The notes beneath the pieces are model-generated. The model had not been told where the DNA came from. It ran no database searches and was given only the letters and a program-made list of their open reading frames with translations. From Planctomycetota bacterium (GTDB lineage Bacteria; Planctomycetota; Phycisphaerae; WQYP01): a stretch of 5,736 bases of DNA. Positions within the stretch are counted from its first letter, which is position 1; each line of letters begins with the position of its first letter. The stretch spans positions 1-5,736 of the forward strand of contig JAKAYZ010000191.1 in the NCBI GenBank assembly GCA_021816165.1, read 5' to 3'. Both the position numbers and the translations under genes were made by a program. Of this stretch, positions 1 to 5,736 are shown one piece after another.

Positions 1-1
1 T

Positions 2-1093
2 GATCTGGCGCATCGACAGAAGCTGCTCGATGCGCTGGTGCAAAGCGGCGAATCCATGGTGCGCGAGGAAGTGACGCCTGAAGAAATTGCCGAGGTGGTG
101 GCGAAATGGACGAATATCCCAGTCGCCAAAATGCTGGAGGGGGATCGCGAGCGGCTCCGGCACATGGAAGCCTTTCTGCAGAAACGCCTCATCGGTCAGG
201 ATGAGGCCGTGCGGGCCGTTTCAAATGCGGTGCGGCGTAACCGGGCGGGGTTGGGTGATCCGCGGCGGCCCATCGGAAGTTTCATGTTTTTAGGCCCCAC
301 TGGAGTGGGTAAGACCGAGCTTTGCAAGGCTTTGGCGGATTTTCTTTTTGATACTGAAGATGCCATGGTTCGCATTGATATGTCGGAATTCATGGAACAG
401 CACAGCGTCGCTCGCCTTATCGGAGCGCCGCCGGGATACGTGGGTTACGAGGAAGGCGGCGTCCTTACGGAAGCGGTACGCCGACACCCTTATAGTGTGA
501 TTCTTTTTGACGAAATCGAAAAGGCCCATCGCGATGTGTTTAACGTGCTCCTGCAAGTGCTGGATGACGGCAGGCTTACGGACGGTCAGGGGCGCACCGT
601 CGATTTCAAAAACACCCTTATCGTCATGACCAGCAATATTGGATCCCAGGTTATTCAAGACCTGACCGGCAAAGAAAATTCCGACTGGGAAATCGAGGCC
701 AGTGTGAAAAACCTGCTCCGGCAGCATTTCCGTCCTGAGTTTCTCAACCGAGTAGATGAAATTGTCATCTTCCACACGTTGCGTAAAGAGCAGCTTGCCA
801 AGATCATCGATATTCAGTTATCTCATCTTGAAAAGCGACTGGCGGCTCATAACTATTCCCTGCACGTATCGGATAAAGCCAAACAGGCCTTGGCCGAACA
901 GGGATATGATGTCACCTTTGGTGCCCGTCCGCTGAAACGTCTGATCCAGCAGCAGCTTGAAAATGCACTTGCCGGAAAGATACTCGACGGTGAAATCCCC
1001 GCGGGCGGCTCCATTAAAGTTGATGTGGATCGGCATGGGCAGTTCACTTTCAAGCCGGCAGGACCGGTGTTGGAAGGCGAAGTGGTCGAATAG
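2..1093 (+). CDS. clpB: ATP-dependent disaggregase ClpB, C-terminal part (5' end outside window)
   Basis: ClpB is a cytoplasmic hexameric AAA+ Hsp100 chaperone that, with DnaK, threads aggregated proteins through its pore. The frame is open to the left edge, so 363 C-terminal residues are seen, covering the end of the middle region and the whole second nucleotide-binding domain; a full ClpB is about 860 residues. In visible-fragment numbering: Walker A GPTGVGKT at 98-105 (bases 293-316), pore loop GYVGYEEGG at about 145-153, Walker B VILFDE at 166-171, sensor-1 Asn in MTSN at 212, arginine finger in FRPEFLNR at Arg250, and sensor-2 GAR at 307-309. The linker [10 protein letters not shown] lies near the fragment start. 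All key ATPase residues are present. The C-terminus ([10 protein letters not shown], then a short acidic tail) is of ClpB type; ClpC or ClpA is less likely. No clear terminator follows. The first methionines in view are internal, not starts. Confidence 0.96.
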   Translation, partial: DLAHRQKLLDALVQSGESMVREEVTPEEIAEVVAKWTNIPVAKMLEGDRERLRHMEAFLQKRLIGQDEAVRAVSNAVRRNRAGLGDPRRPIGSFMFLGPTGVGKTELCKALADFLFDTEDAMVRIDMSEFMEQHSVARLIGAPPGYVGYEEGGVLTEAVRRHPYSVILFDEIEKAHRDVFNVLLQVLDDGRLTDGQGRTVDFKNTLIVMTSNIGSQVIQDLTGKENSDWEIEASVKNLLRQHFRPEFLNRVDEIVIFHTLRKEQLAKIIDIQLSHLEKRLAAHNYSLHVSDKAKQALAEQGYDVTFGARPLKRLIQQQLENALAGKILDGEIPAGGSIKVDVDRHGQFTFKPAGPVLEGEVVE

Positions 1094-1221
1094 CCGTTGA
1101 TTCGAGGGTGTCGCAGACAGTGCCCAAAGTATGACTGAGCTAAACCAGTGCGTGTAGGAATAAACACGGTTCCCACAGACGGTGATTGCCGGCGGTAGGC
1201 CACGACGGTTTCGGCGGCATG

Positions 1222-1249
1222 GCGACAATCCTTGGATATTTGGTACAAT
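1222..1249 (+). promoter_or_regulatory. Sigma70-type promoter of aroC with extended -10
   Basis: Bases 1244-1249 read TACAAT, a five-of-six match to the -10 consensus, preceded by TGG at 1241-1243, which gives an extended -10 (TGn). A weak -35, GCGACA (four of six), sits at 1222-1227 with a 16-bp spacer. Transcription would begin around 1255-1259, at or just before the aroC ATG at 1259. aroC thus probably has its own promoter and is not simply read through from clpB, whose stop lies 165 bp upstream. Seen by eye only; no start site has been mapped. Confidence 0.55.
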
Positions 1250-1258
1250 GCCGGCCCT

Positions 1259-2422
1259 ATGGCTACCTTAACTTATCGAACTGCTGGCGAATCTCATGGG
1301 CCAGCTCTTATCAGCCTTGTGGAAGGGCTGCCTGCTGGTTTACCTTTGGATGCGGAATTAATTAATCATGAATTGCGCCGTCGGCAGGGTGGTTATGGTC
1401 GTGGTGGCCGCCAACGCATCGAAACCGATGTGGTGAAATTTCTGACAGGCGTGCGCCGTGGAAAAGCCATCGGCTCGCCTGTGGTGATGGAAATACCGAA
1501 TTTAGATTCCCGCCTGGATGTGGCCCCGGCGCTCGTAAAACCCCGCCCGGGTCATGCGGATCTGGCGGGTGCCATCAAGTGGTTGATGACCGATTGTCGC
1601 GAAACCCTGGAGCGCGCCAGCGCTCGTGAAACCGCCAATCGGGTGGCGGTAGGGGGGGTGGCACGAAGCTTGTTGCATCAATTTGGCATTTCCGTCATAG
1701 GTTTCACCCGGCAGATCGGTAAAGTTCGGGCGGAGGTTGACGCCGGGTGGGGGGGAGAGAAAATTCGCGAGCTTACCGCTTCCAGCGAGGTTTATTGCCC
1801 GGACGCCAAGGCCTCAAACGCCATGATCGATCTCATCCGGGAAGCTAAACAGGCGGGGGACACCTTGGGTGGTATCGTGGAAACGCACGTGTACGGTTGT
1901 CCGTTGGGTTTGGGTAGCAGCGTACATTGGGATTGGAAGCTGGATTCCCGCCTGGCGGCGGAGATCATGGGTATTCAGGCGATTAAAGGCGTAGAAATTG
2001 GGTTAGGCTTCGCGGTCGCCGAGCTTCCCGGTTCTGAAGTCCATGATCCGATTTTCTTTGATCCGTCGCTGACCAATTCGGCCTGCCTGGGCTTTACCCG
2101 TGGCAGCAATAATGCCGGCGGTCTGGAAGGAGGCATGACCAATGGGCAGCCGGTGGTGGTCCGAGCCGCGATGAAACCGATCAGCACACTGTTGAAAAAA
2201 CCTATGCCCAGTGTGGACATTATCACCAAGGAAAGCGGCAAGGCTGATTATGAACGCAGCGATGTGTGTGCCGTGCCGGCCGCCGGTGTGGTGGTGGAAG
2301 CCGTGGTGGCGTTTGAAATTGCCCGCAGCCTGGTGGAAAAGTTCGGTGGAGATTCCCTGGCTGAAATGAAAAACAACTACGAAAGCTATCTCGCCGCCGC
2401 CCGTCAACTTGGGGCCTCTTAA
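1259..2422 (+). CDS. aroC: Chorismate synthase
   Basis: This enzyme makes chorismate from 5-enolpyruvylshikimate 3-phosphate (EPSP) by 1,4-elimination of phosphate, using reduced FMN, as the last step of the shikimate pathway. It acts in the cytosol as a tetramer. The 387 residues are a normal bacterial length. Visible motifs: GESHG at 10-14 with the catalytic-type His13, the basic RRRQGGYGRGGRQR segment at 40-53, RPGHAD at 96-101 with the second conserved His99, the SAR-containing signature at 121-123, the FMN-binding stretch GSNNAGGLEGGMTNG at 282-296, and RSDVCAVPAAG at 333-343. The ATG at 1259 is chosen because family members begin only about ten residues before GESHG. An in-frame TTG at 1232 would add nine residues that overlap the promoter -10. 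No Shine-Dalgarno sequence precedes the ATG, fitting a leaderless or near-leaderless message. The gene ends in TAA directly followed by TAG. Confidence 0.97.
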   Translation: MATLTYRTAGESHGPALISLVEGLPAGLPLDAELINHELRRRQGGYGRGGRQRIETDVVKFLTGVRRGKAIGSPVVMEIPNLDSRLDVAPALVKPRPGHADLAGAIKWLMTDCRETLERASARETANRVAVGGVARSLLHQFGISVIGFTRQIGKVRAEVDAGWGGEKIRELTASSEVYCPDAKASNAMIDLIREAKQAGDTLGGIVETHVYGCPLGLGSSVHWDWKLDSRLAAEIMGIQAIKGVEIGLGFAVAELPGSEVHDPIFFDPSLTNSACLGFTRGSNNAGGLEGGMTNGQPVVVRAAMKPISTLLKKPMPSVDIITKESGKADYERSDVCAVPAAGVVVEAVVAFEIARSLVEKFGGDSLAEMKNNYESYLAAARQLGAS

Positions 2423-2484
2423 TAGCGGATGGTCCCAGCCGTTTCAGGAGACCTTCCGGTTTTCTGGCAAAGATTAGGAATTGT
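2423..2484. other. Convergent intergenic gap between aroC and the membrane protein gene
   Basis: aroC (plus) and the CxxC membrane protein gene (minus) converge here with 62 bp between their stop codons. A shared terminator would be expected, but only an imperfect GGTC/GACC pairing (about 2431-2453) and a four-pair CCGG-TTTT-CTGG mini-hairpin are visible. Neither is followed by a convincing T run, so no terminator is called. Confidence 0.5.
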
Positions 2485-3078
2485 TCAGGATGGCGGCACG
2501 CACGGCTTTAACACACCCGTGGCACAAGGTGCTGGGGTCATAATGCGCTCCCCCTCCGGGCTGTTGGCCAAGACCCATCGCGAGCCTTTGGCCGGTAGCC
2601 GCACCAACGAGTTGTTGTAGGCTTGCATTTGCAGACTAAAGGGGTTGTTGAACTGCGTATCGCCGTTGGGTCCAGGGCGCGAGCCAGGCTTGGGAGGGGG
2701 CTGTTTGGCCATTTGTTGCTGCTTCAATAACGCAGCTTTGCCCTCCGGCGTATACTTTTGCAGGAACCCAATTTGTTTATTATTACAACTCGAACAGGTA
2801 AATACATACGCGCGAACCAGGGTATATTTTCCGCCAGCTCCGCGGAGCGGAGGAATTGCCGTCGGTGGTTCCACCTTCAATTGTTGGGTGGCGGTATCGT
2901 AGAAATACTGGTTGACGGATGTAGCATAAGGCGAATGAAATTCATAGTGGATGATATACGCAATGGCGATGATGGTAAGGACCACCGCTACGATGCTGAT
3001 CACGGACTGATTGCGATTCATAGCGTCGCGAATATTGGTAGGCCGAAGATATTCTTTCCAATTGTACGGCAAAATCAT
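2485..3078 (-). CDS. Single-pass membrane protein with CxxC motif, function unknown
   Basis: A 197-residue protein with no function I can name. A short polar N-terminus (about 24 residues) precedes one strongly hydrophobic helix at about 25-45 (core VISIVAVVLTIIAIAYII), so it is probably anchored in the inner membrane with most of the chain outside the cytosol. After the helix come a YFYDTATQQL segment (58-67), a Pro-rich stretch, then VRAYVFTCSSCNNKQIGFL with CxxC at 95-98. A Gln/Pro-rich linker (about 119-139) and a C-terminal part with Cys185 and Cys193 follow. The four cysteines could bind metal or form disulfides; this is inference. The layout (helix, YFYD, VRAYVF-C-x2-C, late Cys pair) matches small hypothetical proteins I associate with planctomycetes. 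The start is the ATG at 3078: GGAG lies ten bases upstream (complement of 3089-3092). A TTG at 3120 has no such support. Confidence 0.8.
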   Translation of the reverse strand: MILPYNWKEYLRPTNIRDAMNRNQSVISIVAVVLTIIAIAYIIHYEFHSPYATSVNQYFYDTATQQLKVEPPTAIPPLRGAGGKYTLVRAYVFTCSSCNNKQIGFLQKYTPEGKAALLKQQQMAKQPPPKPGSRPGPNGDTQFNNPFSLQMQAYNNSLVRLPAKGSRWVLANSPEGERIMTPAPCATGVLKPCVPPS

Positions 3079-3125
3079 AGTGGTAAGTCTCCGATGATAG
3101 TCCAACACTTCAATTGCCAAACCAT
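3075..3125 (-). CDS. Candidate 16-codon upstream reading frame (leader peptide)
   Basis: Reading the minus strand from 3125 gives MVWQLKCWTIIGDLPL followed by TGA. The stop overlaps the membrane protein's start codon as ATGA (3078-3075), the classic arrangement for translational coupling. The frame begins six bases after a TACAAT hexamer (complement of 3132-3137), about where transcription from that hexamer would start, so it could be translated as a leaderless message. It contains the GGAG that serves the downstream ATG. A frame this short can arise by chance and the peptide resembles no known leader to me; confidence rests on position alone. Confidence 0.25.
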   Translation of the reverse strand: MVWQLKCWTIIGDLPL

Positions 3126-3131
3126 GGCGGC

Positions 3132-3137
3132 ATTGTA
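3132..3137 (-). promoter_or_regulatory. Candidate -10 element upstream of the membrane protein gene
   Basis: The complement reads TACAAT, five of six to consensus, within TACAATGCCG, which is identical to the sequence at the aroC promoter (1244-1253). I see no acceptable -35 at 16 to 18 bp. A start about seven bases on would fall at the ATG of the small upstream frame and leave about 47 bases before the membrane protein ATG. Confidence 0.35.
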
Positions 3138-3219
3138 CAGCCCGTCAAATTAGAACACGCGAATTGCCGGATAATGCCGGTCTGAAAGACCTGACCCTTC
3201 AACCCGCGAAGACGAACGT

Positions 3220-3247
3220 ACTATAACCGTTTCCTGGTGAATTACAA
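3220..3247 (-). promoter_or_regulatory. Candidate sigma70-type promoter for the membrane protein gene
   Basis: On the minus strand TTGTAA (complement of 3242-3247, four of six) is separated by 16 bp from TATAGT (complement of 3220-3225, five of six). Transcription would start near 3213, giving a leader of about 135 bases before the ATG at 3078. It may act in tandem with, or instead of, the -10 at 3132-3137. Confidence 0.4.
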
Positions 3248-3298
3248 ATAGCGCTAATATTATCGGCGGCCCGGGACATCTGGCTAGAAGAAATCTGT

Positions 3299-3320
3299 AA
3301 AAAAGGTGGTTGACGGCACC
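3299..3320 (-). terminator. Weak candidate intrinsic terminator after proC
   Basis: On the minus strand GGTG (complement of 3317-3320), an eight-base loop and CACC (complement of 3305-3308) are followed directly by six T (complement of 3299-3304). The four-pair stem is short for an intrinsic terminator. It lies about 170 bases after the proC stop and 15 bases after the 36-codon frame's stop, a sensible position for ending that transcript. Confidence 0.3.
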
Positions 3321-3335
3321 GGTCATGCGACAAGG

Positions 3336-3446
3336 TTATATGATGACAATGCCATCTCGTTGCCAAGGCACCAGCTGAAGGAAAGGACTCTCTCCGTCCT
3401 GGATCTTTTCCACCTCGGGGAATTGGTGTAACTCACTGAAACTCAT
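3336..3446 (-). CDS. Candidate small ORF or gene remnant, 36 codons
   Basis: Minus-strand frame starting ATG AGT TTC, 36 residues, beginning MSFSELHQFPEVEKIQ and ending LVPWQRDGIVII before TAA. Its balanced, soluble-protein-like composition and ordinary codons resemble real coding sequence more than random intergenic DNA. It begins 44 bases after the proC stop on the same strand and a weak terminator follows it. Against it: no Shine-Dalgarno before the ATG, and no family I recognise. Another short minus-strand frame (from an ATG at 3474, MLIIRWSRTDEFQ) overlaps its start in a different register, so it could instead be the frameshifted remnant of a decayed gene. Confidence 0.25.
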   Translation of the reverse strand: MSFSELHQFPEVEKIQDGESPFLQLVPWQRDGIVII

Positions 3447-3490
3447 CAGTTCGCGACCAGCGGATTATCAGCATGGTAACGGAGCCTACT

Positions 3491-4309
3491 CTATTTTTGG
3501 GCGAGTTCGTCGCCGCGCCTGGCAGCCGCTTGCAGGGCGCTGGTGATGATGGAAAAATAATTTGCAGCTTCCATGCTTTGAATCGCCGCTTGCGTAAAGC
3601 CGCCGGGGCTGGTCACCTTTTGCCGGAGGAGTGTGGCGGATTCCGAGCTTTGGGCCAATAAGGTACCGGCACCGATGATCGTTTGACGGGCCAGAACCTG
3701 GGCGTCAGCGGGCGAAAGACCGAGTTGTTCCCCGGCGTGGGCCAGGGCTTCACACAAATAAAATACATAGGCGGGGCCAGAACCTGAAAGAGAGGTAACA
3801 GCGTTCATAGAGGATTCGTGGATTTGCAGAACCATGCCGCAGGAGCCGAAGATTTTGGTTGCTAATGCCAAATCGTCATCGGTGGCATTTTCGCCGGGGG
3901 CCAGGGCACTGGTTCCGGCTCCCACCAGCATGGGGGTGTTCGGCATGACGCGGATAACACGGGTAGATGGCAGTAGATGCCGGTTGATAAAATCGGTGGA
4001 GACAGCAGCCACAATGCTGATGACCAAAACATCGGCAGAAATGGCCGGGCGAAGTTGCTCCAGAACGGGGCCGATCATTTGCGGCTTTACCGCCAGTAAA
4101 ATAGTTTGGCTTCGCTTGGCCACTGAAGCGGAATCAGGCAGAGCCGTGATGTGCAGTTGTTCCTCAAAAAAAGCACGGCGCTGCGGGTTGGGGTCGGCCG
4201 CCAGCATTTGCTCTCCGCGATAAATGTTGGCGGCAAGAATGCCGCGGCCGATGGCCTCGGCCATATTACCTGCTCCAATAAAGCCAAGTGCAATATCGCT
4301 TTTGATCAT
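3491..4309 (-). CDS. proC: Pyrroline-5-carboxylate reductase
   Basis: It reduces delta-1-pyrroline-5-carboxylate to L-proline with NAD(P)H, the last step of proline synthesis in the cytosol. At 272 residues it has the usual family length. Visible motifs: N-terminal Rossmann glycine motif GFIGAGNMAEAI at 9-20, AVKPQ at 73-77, RVMPNTPMLVGAG at 120-132, the dimerisation-domain signature SLSGSGPAYVFYL at 173-185 and TSPGG at 233-237. The residue after TSPGG is Phe where Thr is common, with the next Thr kept. The ATG at 4309 is preferred: AGGA (complement of 4317-4320) lies seven bases upstream. An ATG two codons earlier (4315) is only one base from that AGGA, and a TTG at 4342 adds residues absent from the family. 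It follows the TIGR03790-like gene by 56 bp on the same strand and may share its transcript. Nothing suggests a functional link between them. Confidence 0.96.
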   Translation of the reverse strand: MIKSDIALGFIGAGNMAEAIGRGILAANIYRGEQMLAADPNPQRRAFFEEQLHITALPDSASVAKRSQTILLAVKPQMIGPVLEQLRPAISADVLVISIVAAVSTDFINRHLLPSTRVIRVMPNTPMLVGAGTSALAPGENATDDDLALATKIFGSCGMVLQIHESSMNAVTSLSGSGPAYVFYLCEALAHAGEQLGLSPADAQVLARQTIIGAGTLLAQSSESATLLRQKVTSPGGFTQAAIQSMEAANYFSIITSALQAAARRGDELAQK

Positions 4310-4316
4310 ATGCATA

Positions 4317-4320
4317 TCCT
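4317..4320 (-). promoter_or_regulatory. Ribosome binding site that decides the proC start
   Basis: The complement reads AGGA, seven bases before the ATG at 4309 and one base before the in-frame ATG at 4315. Normal spacing selects the 4309 start. Confidence 0.6.
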
Positions 4321-4365
4321 GTCGATGTGTTTCGATATTCAAAGGGAAGCCGGTACCTCGCAGGT

Positions 4366-5736
4366 TTAATGCAGCGGGGCTTTAACGGCGGCGACTTTTG
4401 GAATGGGCATCTTGAATTCTTCAAAAGCCCGGCGGAAAATCGGGTATTTCAGCAGCCGCCGCAGGTGCATCACGTGGTGATGTTCAAACGGGTTGTACAG
4501 GGGATCCCCTACGTAAGCGATGCGCCAATCTACCAGCGGGCAGGTCAGGTAGTAAACTTGGGCTTGGGTGAAACGCCCCGAAAGCAAAAGTGGAAAAAAC
4601 AGGTTCGGTGGTGGAAAGGCGGTGAGATAGGGTTCAGCGACCGCCCCCAGCGTTCCGCAGACGCCGTGTTTAAGCAGGTGCGGGCACCATCCACCATAGT
4701 TGGGGTTGTGCAGAGAGAGTAGTTCAAAGCTGGCGACATGAAATGCGACAGAACCGGGCAGCCATTGGCAGGAAGGCAGGTAGTGCTCCAGGGAATACCA
4801 GCCGCAGTAAATGGCTTCATCAGGACAATTTTCAGCCTGAAAGAAGGCGGGTGTATCTTGCAGTGCGACGGGCATACTGGTGTTTTGCAAAATGAAAAGT
4901 GCGGTGTGGCGTAACAGGCGGTCATACTGGCTGTAGGGGTCTTGTCCATGGAGGCCCCGGGCGTCGAAGTAGGCCACGCCGCGCAACCCTGCCTTTTGAA
5001 CGCGAACGGAAGTCCGAATCATGTTGCGCACCATTTGTGGCGAGGTACCATCCAGCCGACTGACCATTAAGGGAATGTGGGTTTGCAACTTGCCAATGCT
5101 TCGAGTCCAGTTGGGCATGTACATGGGATTATTTTCCATACCCAGGGCCGCATCGGGCTGATACCACAAGGTCATCAAGTCGTTGTCCAATGCGGTGGAA
5201 CTGGGTTTTTGTTGGAGGTAAATGCTGTCGGAAAGAAGTTGCCTGGTAAGGCCGACCACGCCAAAAAGCTTGAGCTGGAGTTCCCGGAGTTTGCGGCGAT
5301 TTTTTTCCAGATAGCGACGCTGGCTCAAGCGAACTAATTCTGGCAGTTTCTTTTGGACCTCCTTTTTCATTGCCGTTAAGGCGTGATAGTCTTTTTGAGC
5401 GACGGCACTGTTGCCATGAATATGAACGGTTTGGCTGATTCCGCCCGGACCGATGTAAACGGCAAGAATGGGCAGCAGTTTTGCGAAAGCCGCCTGGCGA
5501 CGGATGGGTGGCAGCAAGCCTACGCGGTGGACGGCGTTGCTCAGGGCTTGTCCAAAGTGCTGCAATGCTAACTGGGCGGCCTGCGTAACGGGTGGACCGC
5601 CGGCCAGCGGAGTGGGCTTGGACACTCCGGTTGGTTCAGCAGATGTGGTGGCCAGGGCATTAAGTTTGGCTATACCGTCGGTAAGTTGCCCGACTTGGTC
5701 ATGCAGGCTCTGCTGAATCTGTTGGAGTTCCAAAGT
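4366..5736 (-). CDS. TIGR03790-like protein of unknown function (5' end outside window)
   Basis: The frame stays open to the right edge, giving 456 residues with the N-terminus missing; a TTG at 5733 is probably internal. The C-terminal 280 residues carry the pattern I associate with the uncharacterised TIGR03790 family. In visible numbering: STALDNDLMTLW (180-191), NNPMYMP (202-208), IPLMVSRLDG (221-230), GLRGVAYFDARG (250-261), YCGWYSLEHYLP (310-321), WLPGSVAFHVASFELLSL (325-342), GVCGTLGAVAEPYL (358-371) and GDPLYNPF (410-417). The part before about 175 is less typical: two helical, charged segments (about 3-30 and 115-160, the latter Lys/Arg-rich) flank a Pro/Gly-rich linker, and may be an insertion into the family's N-terminal domain. 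His333 and Cys360 occupy places reminiscent of clan CD peptidases such as gingipain, but I do not know that Cys360 is conserved. Its role and location are unknown; the missing N-terminus might carry a signal peptide. Confidence 0.75.
   Translation of the reverse strand, partial: TLELQQIQQSLHDQVGQLTDGIAKLNALATTSAEPTGVSKPTPLAGGPPVTQAAQLALQHFGQALSNAVHRVGLLPPIRRQAAFAKLLPILAVYIGPGGISQTVHIHGNSAVAQKDYHALTAMKKEVQKKLPELVRLSQRRYLEKNRRKLRELQLKLFGVVGLTRQLLSDSIYLQQKPSSTALDNDLMTLWYQPDAALGMENNPMYMPNWTRSIGKLQTHIPLMVSRLDGTSPQMVRNMIRTSVRVQKAGLRGVAYFDARGLHGQDPYSQYDRLLRHTALFILQNTSMPVALQDTPAFFQAENCPDEAIYCGWYSLEHYLPSCQWLPGSVAFHVASFELLSLHNPNYGGWCPHLLKHGVCGTLGAVAEPYLTAFPPPNLFFPLLLSGRFTQAQVYYLTCPLVDWRIAYVGDPLYNPFEHHHVMHLRRLLKYPIFRRAFEEFKMPIPKVAAVKAPLH

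Larger units (their letters stand above)
3079..3490. other. 412-bp interval between proC and the membrane protein gene
   Basis: This is the longest stretch without an assured gene. From right to left (direction of transcription) it holds the 36-codon frame (3446-3336), the weak terminator (3320-3299), a candidate promoter (3247-3220), a small perfect hairpin GGTCT/AGACC (3179-3191), a TACAAT element (3137-3132) and the 16-codon upstream frame (3125-3075). No tRNA, riboswitch fold or long repeat was recognised by eye. Confidence 0.6.

Noticed and set aside
290..775. 161-codon minus-strand open frame opposite clpB
   Set aside because: It lies wholly antisense to the conserved ClpB ATPase domain, whose motifs are unmistakable; its protein shows no family features.
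1151..1168. CGTGT/ACACG inverted repeat with eight-base loop after clpB
   Set aside because: A five-pair, AT-containing stem with no T run is too weak to call a terminator.
818..1248. Two overlapping minus-strand frames (131 and 136 codons) across the clpB end and the clpB-aroC gap
   Set aside because: They overlap each other in different registers, run antisense to the ClpB C-terminus and across the aroC promoter, and look like low-quality chance translations.
1232..1258. Nine-residue N-terminal extension of AroC from a TTG start
   Set aside because: The extension overlaps the -10 element, lacks an SD and is not found in the family; ATG 1259 is better.
2003..2407. 134-codon minus-strand frame opposite aroC
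   Set aside because: Antisense to conserved chorismate synthase motifs; the His/Gly-rich composition is what the complement of aroC codons yields.
3079..3120. TTG start adding 14 residues to the membrane protein
   Set aside because: No SD before the TTG, whereas GGAG stands ten bases before the ATG at 3078.
3179..3191. Perfect GGTCT-GAA-AGACC hairpin
   Set aside because: Five pairs with a three-base loop and no adjacent T run; common by chance, no role assignable.
4310..4342. TTG start adding 11 residues to ProC
   Set aside because: The family begins a few residues before the Rossmann glycine motif, and AGGA is correctly spaced for ATG 4309.
3473..5716. Several plus-strand frames of 62-131 codons opposite proC and the TIGR03790-like gene
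   Set aside because: All are antisense to well-supported genes and show no recognisable domain, RBS or conserved motif.

Overview
The window is a housekeeping-type chromosomal segment with five protein-coding genes, two of them cut by the window edges. The organism looks like a bacterium of the Planctomycetota (PVC) type. That placement rests on three things recalled from family knowledge rather than a search: a large TIGR03790-like protein of unknown function, a small single-pass membrane protein with CxxC and a late Cys pair of a kind I associate with planctomycetes, and a short-N-terminus chorismate synthase. Base composition is moderately GC-rich and even across the genes, with no sign of recent transfer.

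Layout. The left third is on the plus strand: the C-terminal 363 residues of the disaggregase ClpB (2-1093), a 165-bp gap with a good promoter, then complete aroC (1259-2422, chorismate synthase). aroC converges, across 62 bp, on a minus-strand block. In transcription order that block is the TIGR03790-like gene (5736-4366, 5' end outside the window), proC (4309-3491, pyrroline-5-carboxylate reductase), a 412-bp interval, and the CxxC membrane protein gene (3078-2485).

How the genes relate. No single pathway links them. aroC ends the shikimate route, proC ends proline synthesis, and clpB serves proteostasis. proC follows the TIGR03790-like gene by 56 bp on the same strand and may be co-transcribed with it. 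The 412-bp interval after proC holds a 36-codon open frame of uncertain status, a weak candidate terminator and two candidate promoters for the membrane protein.

Most notable points. The aroC promoter has an extended -10 so close to the ATG that its mRNA should be leaderless or nearly so. The same decamer, TACAATGCCG, recurs upstream of the membrane protein gene. There it would start a transcript at the ATG of a 16-codon upstream reading frame whose stop overlaps the main start codon (ATGA). I found no RNA genes, CRISPR arrays, mobile elements or defence system. The strongest unknowns are the two uncharacterised proteins and the start-region architecture.
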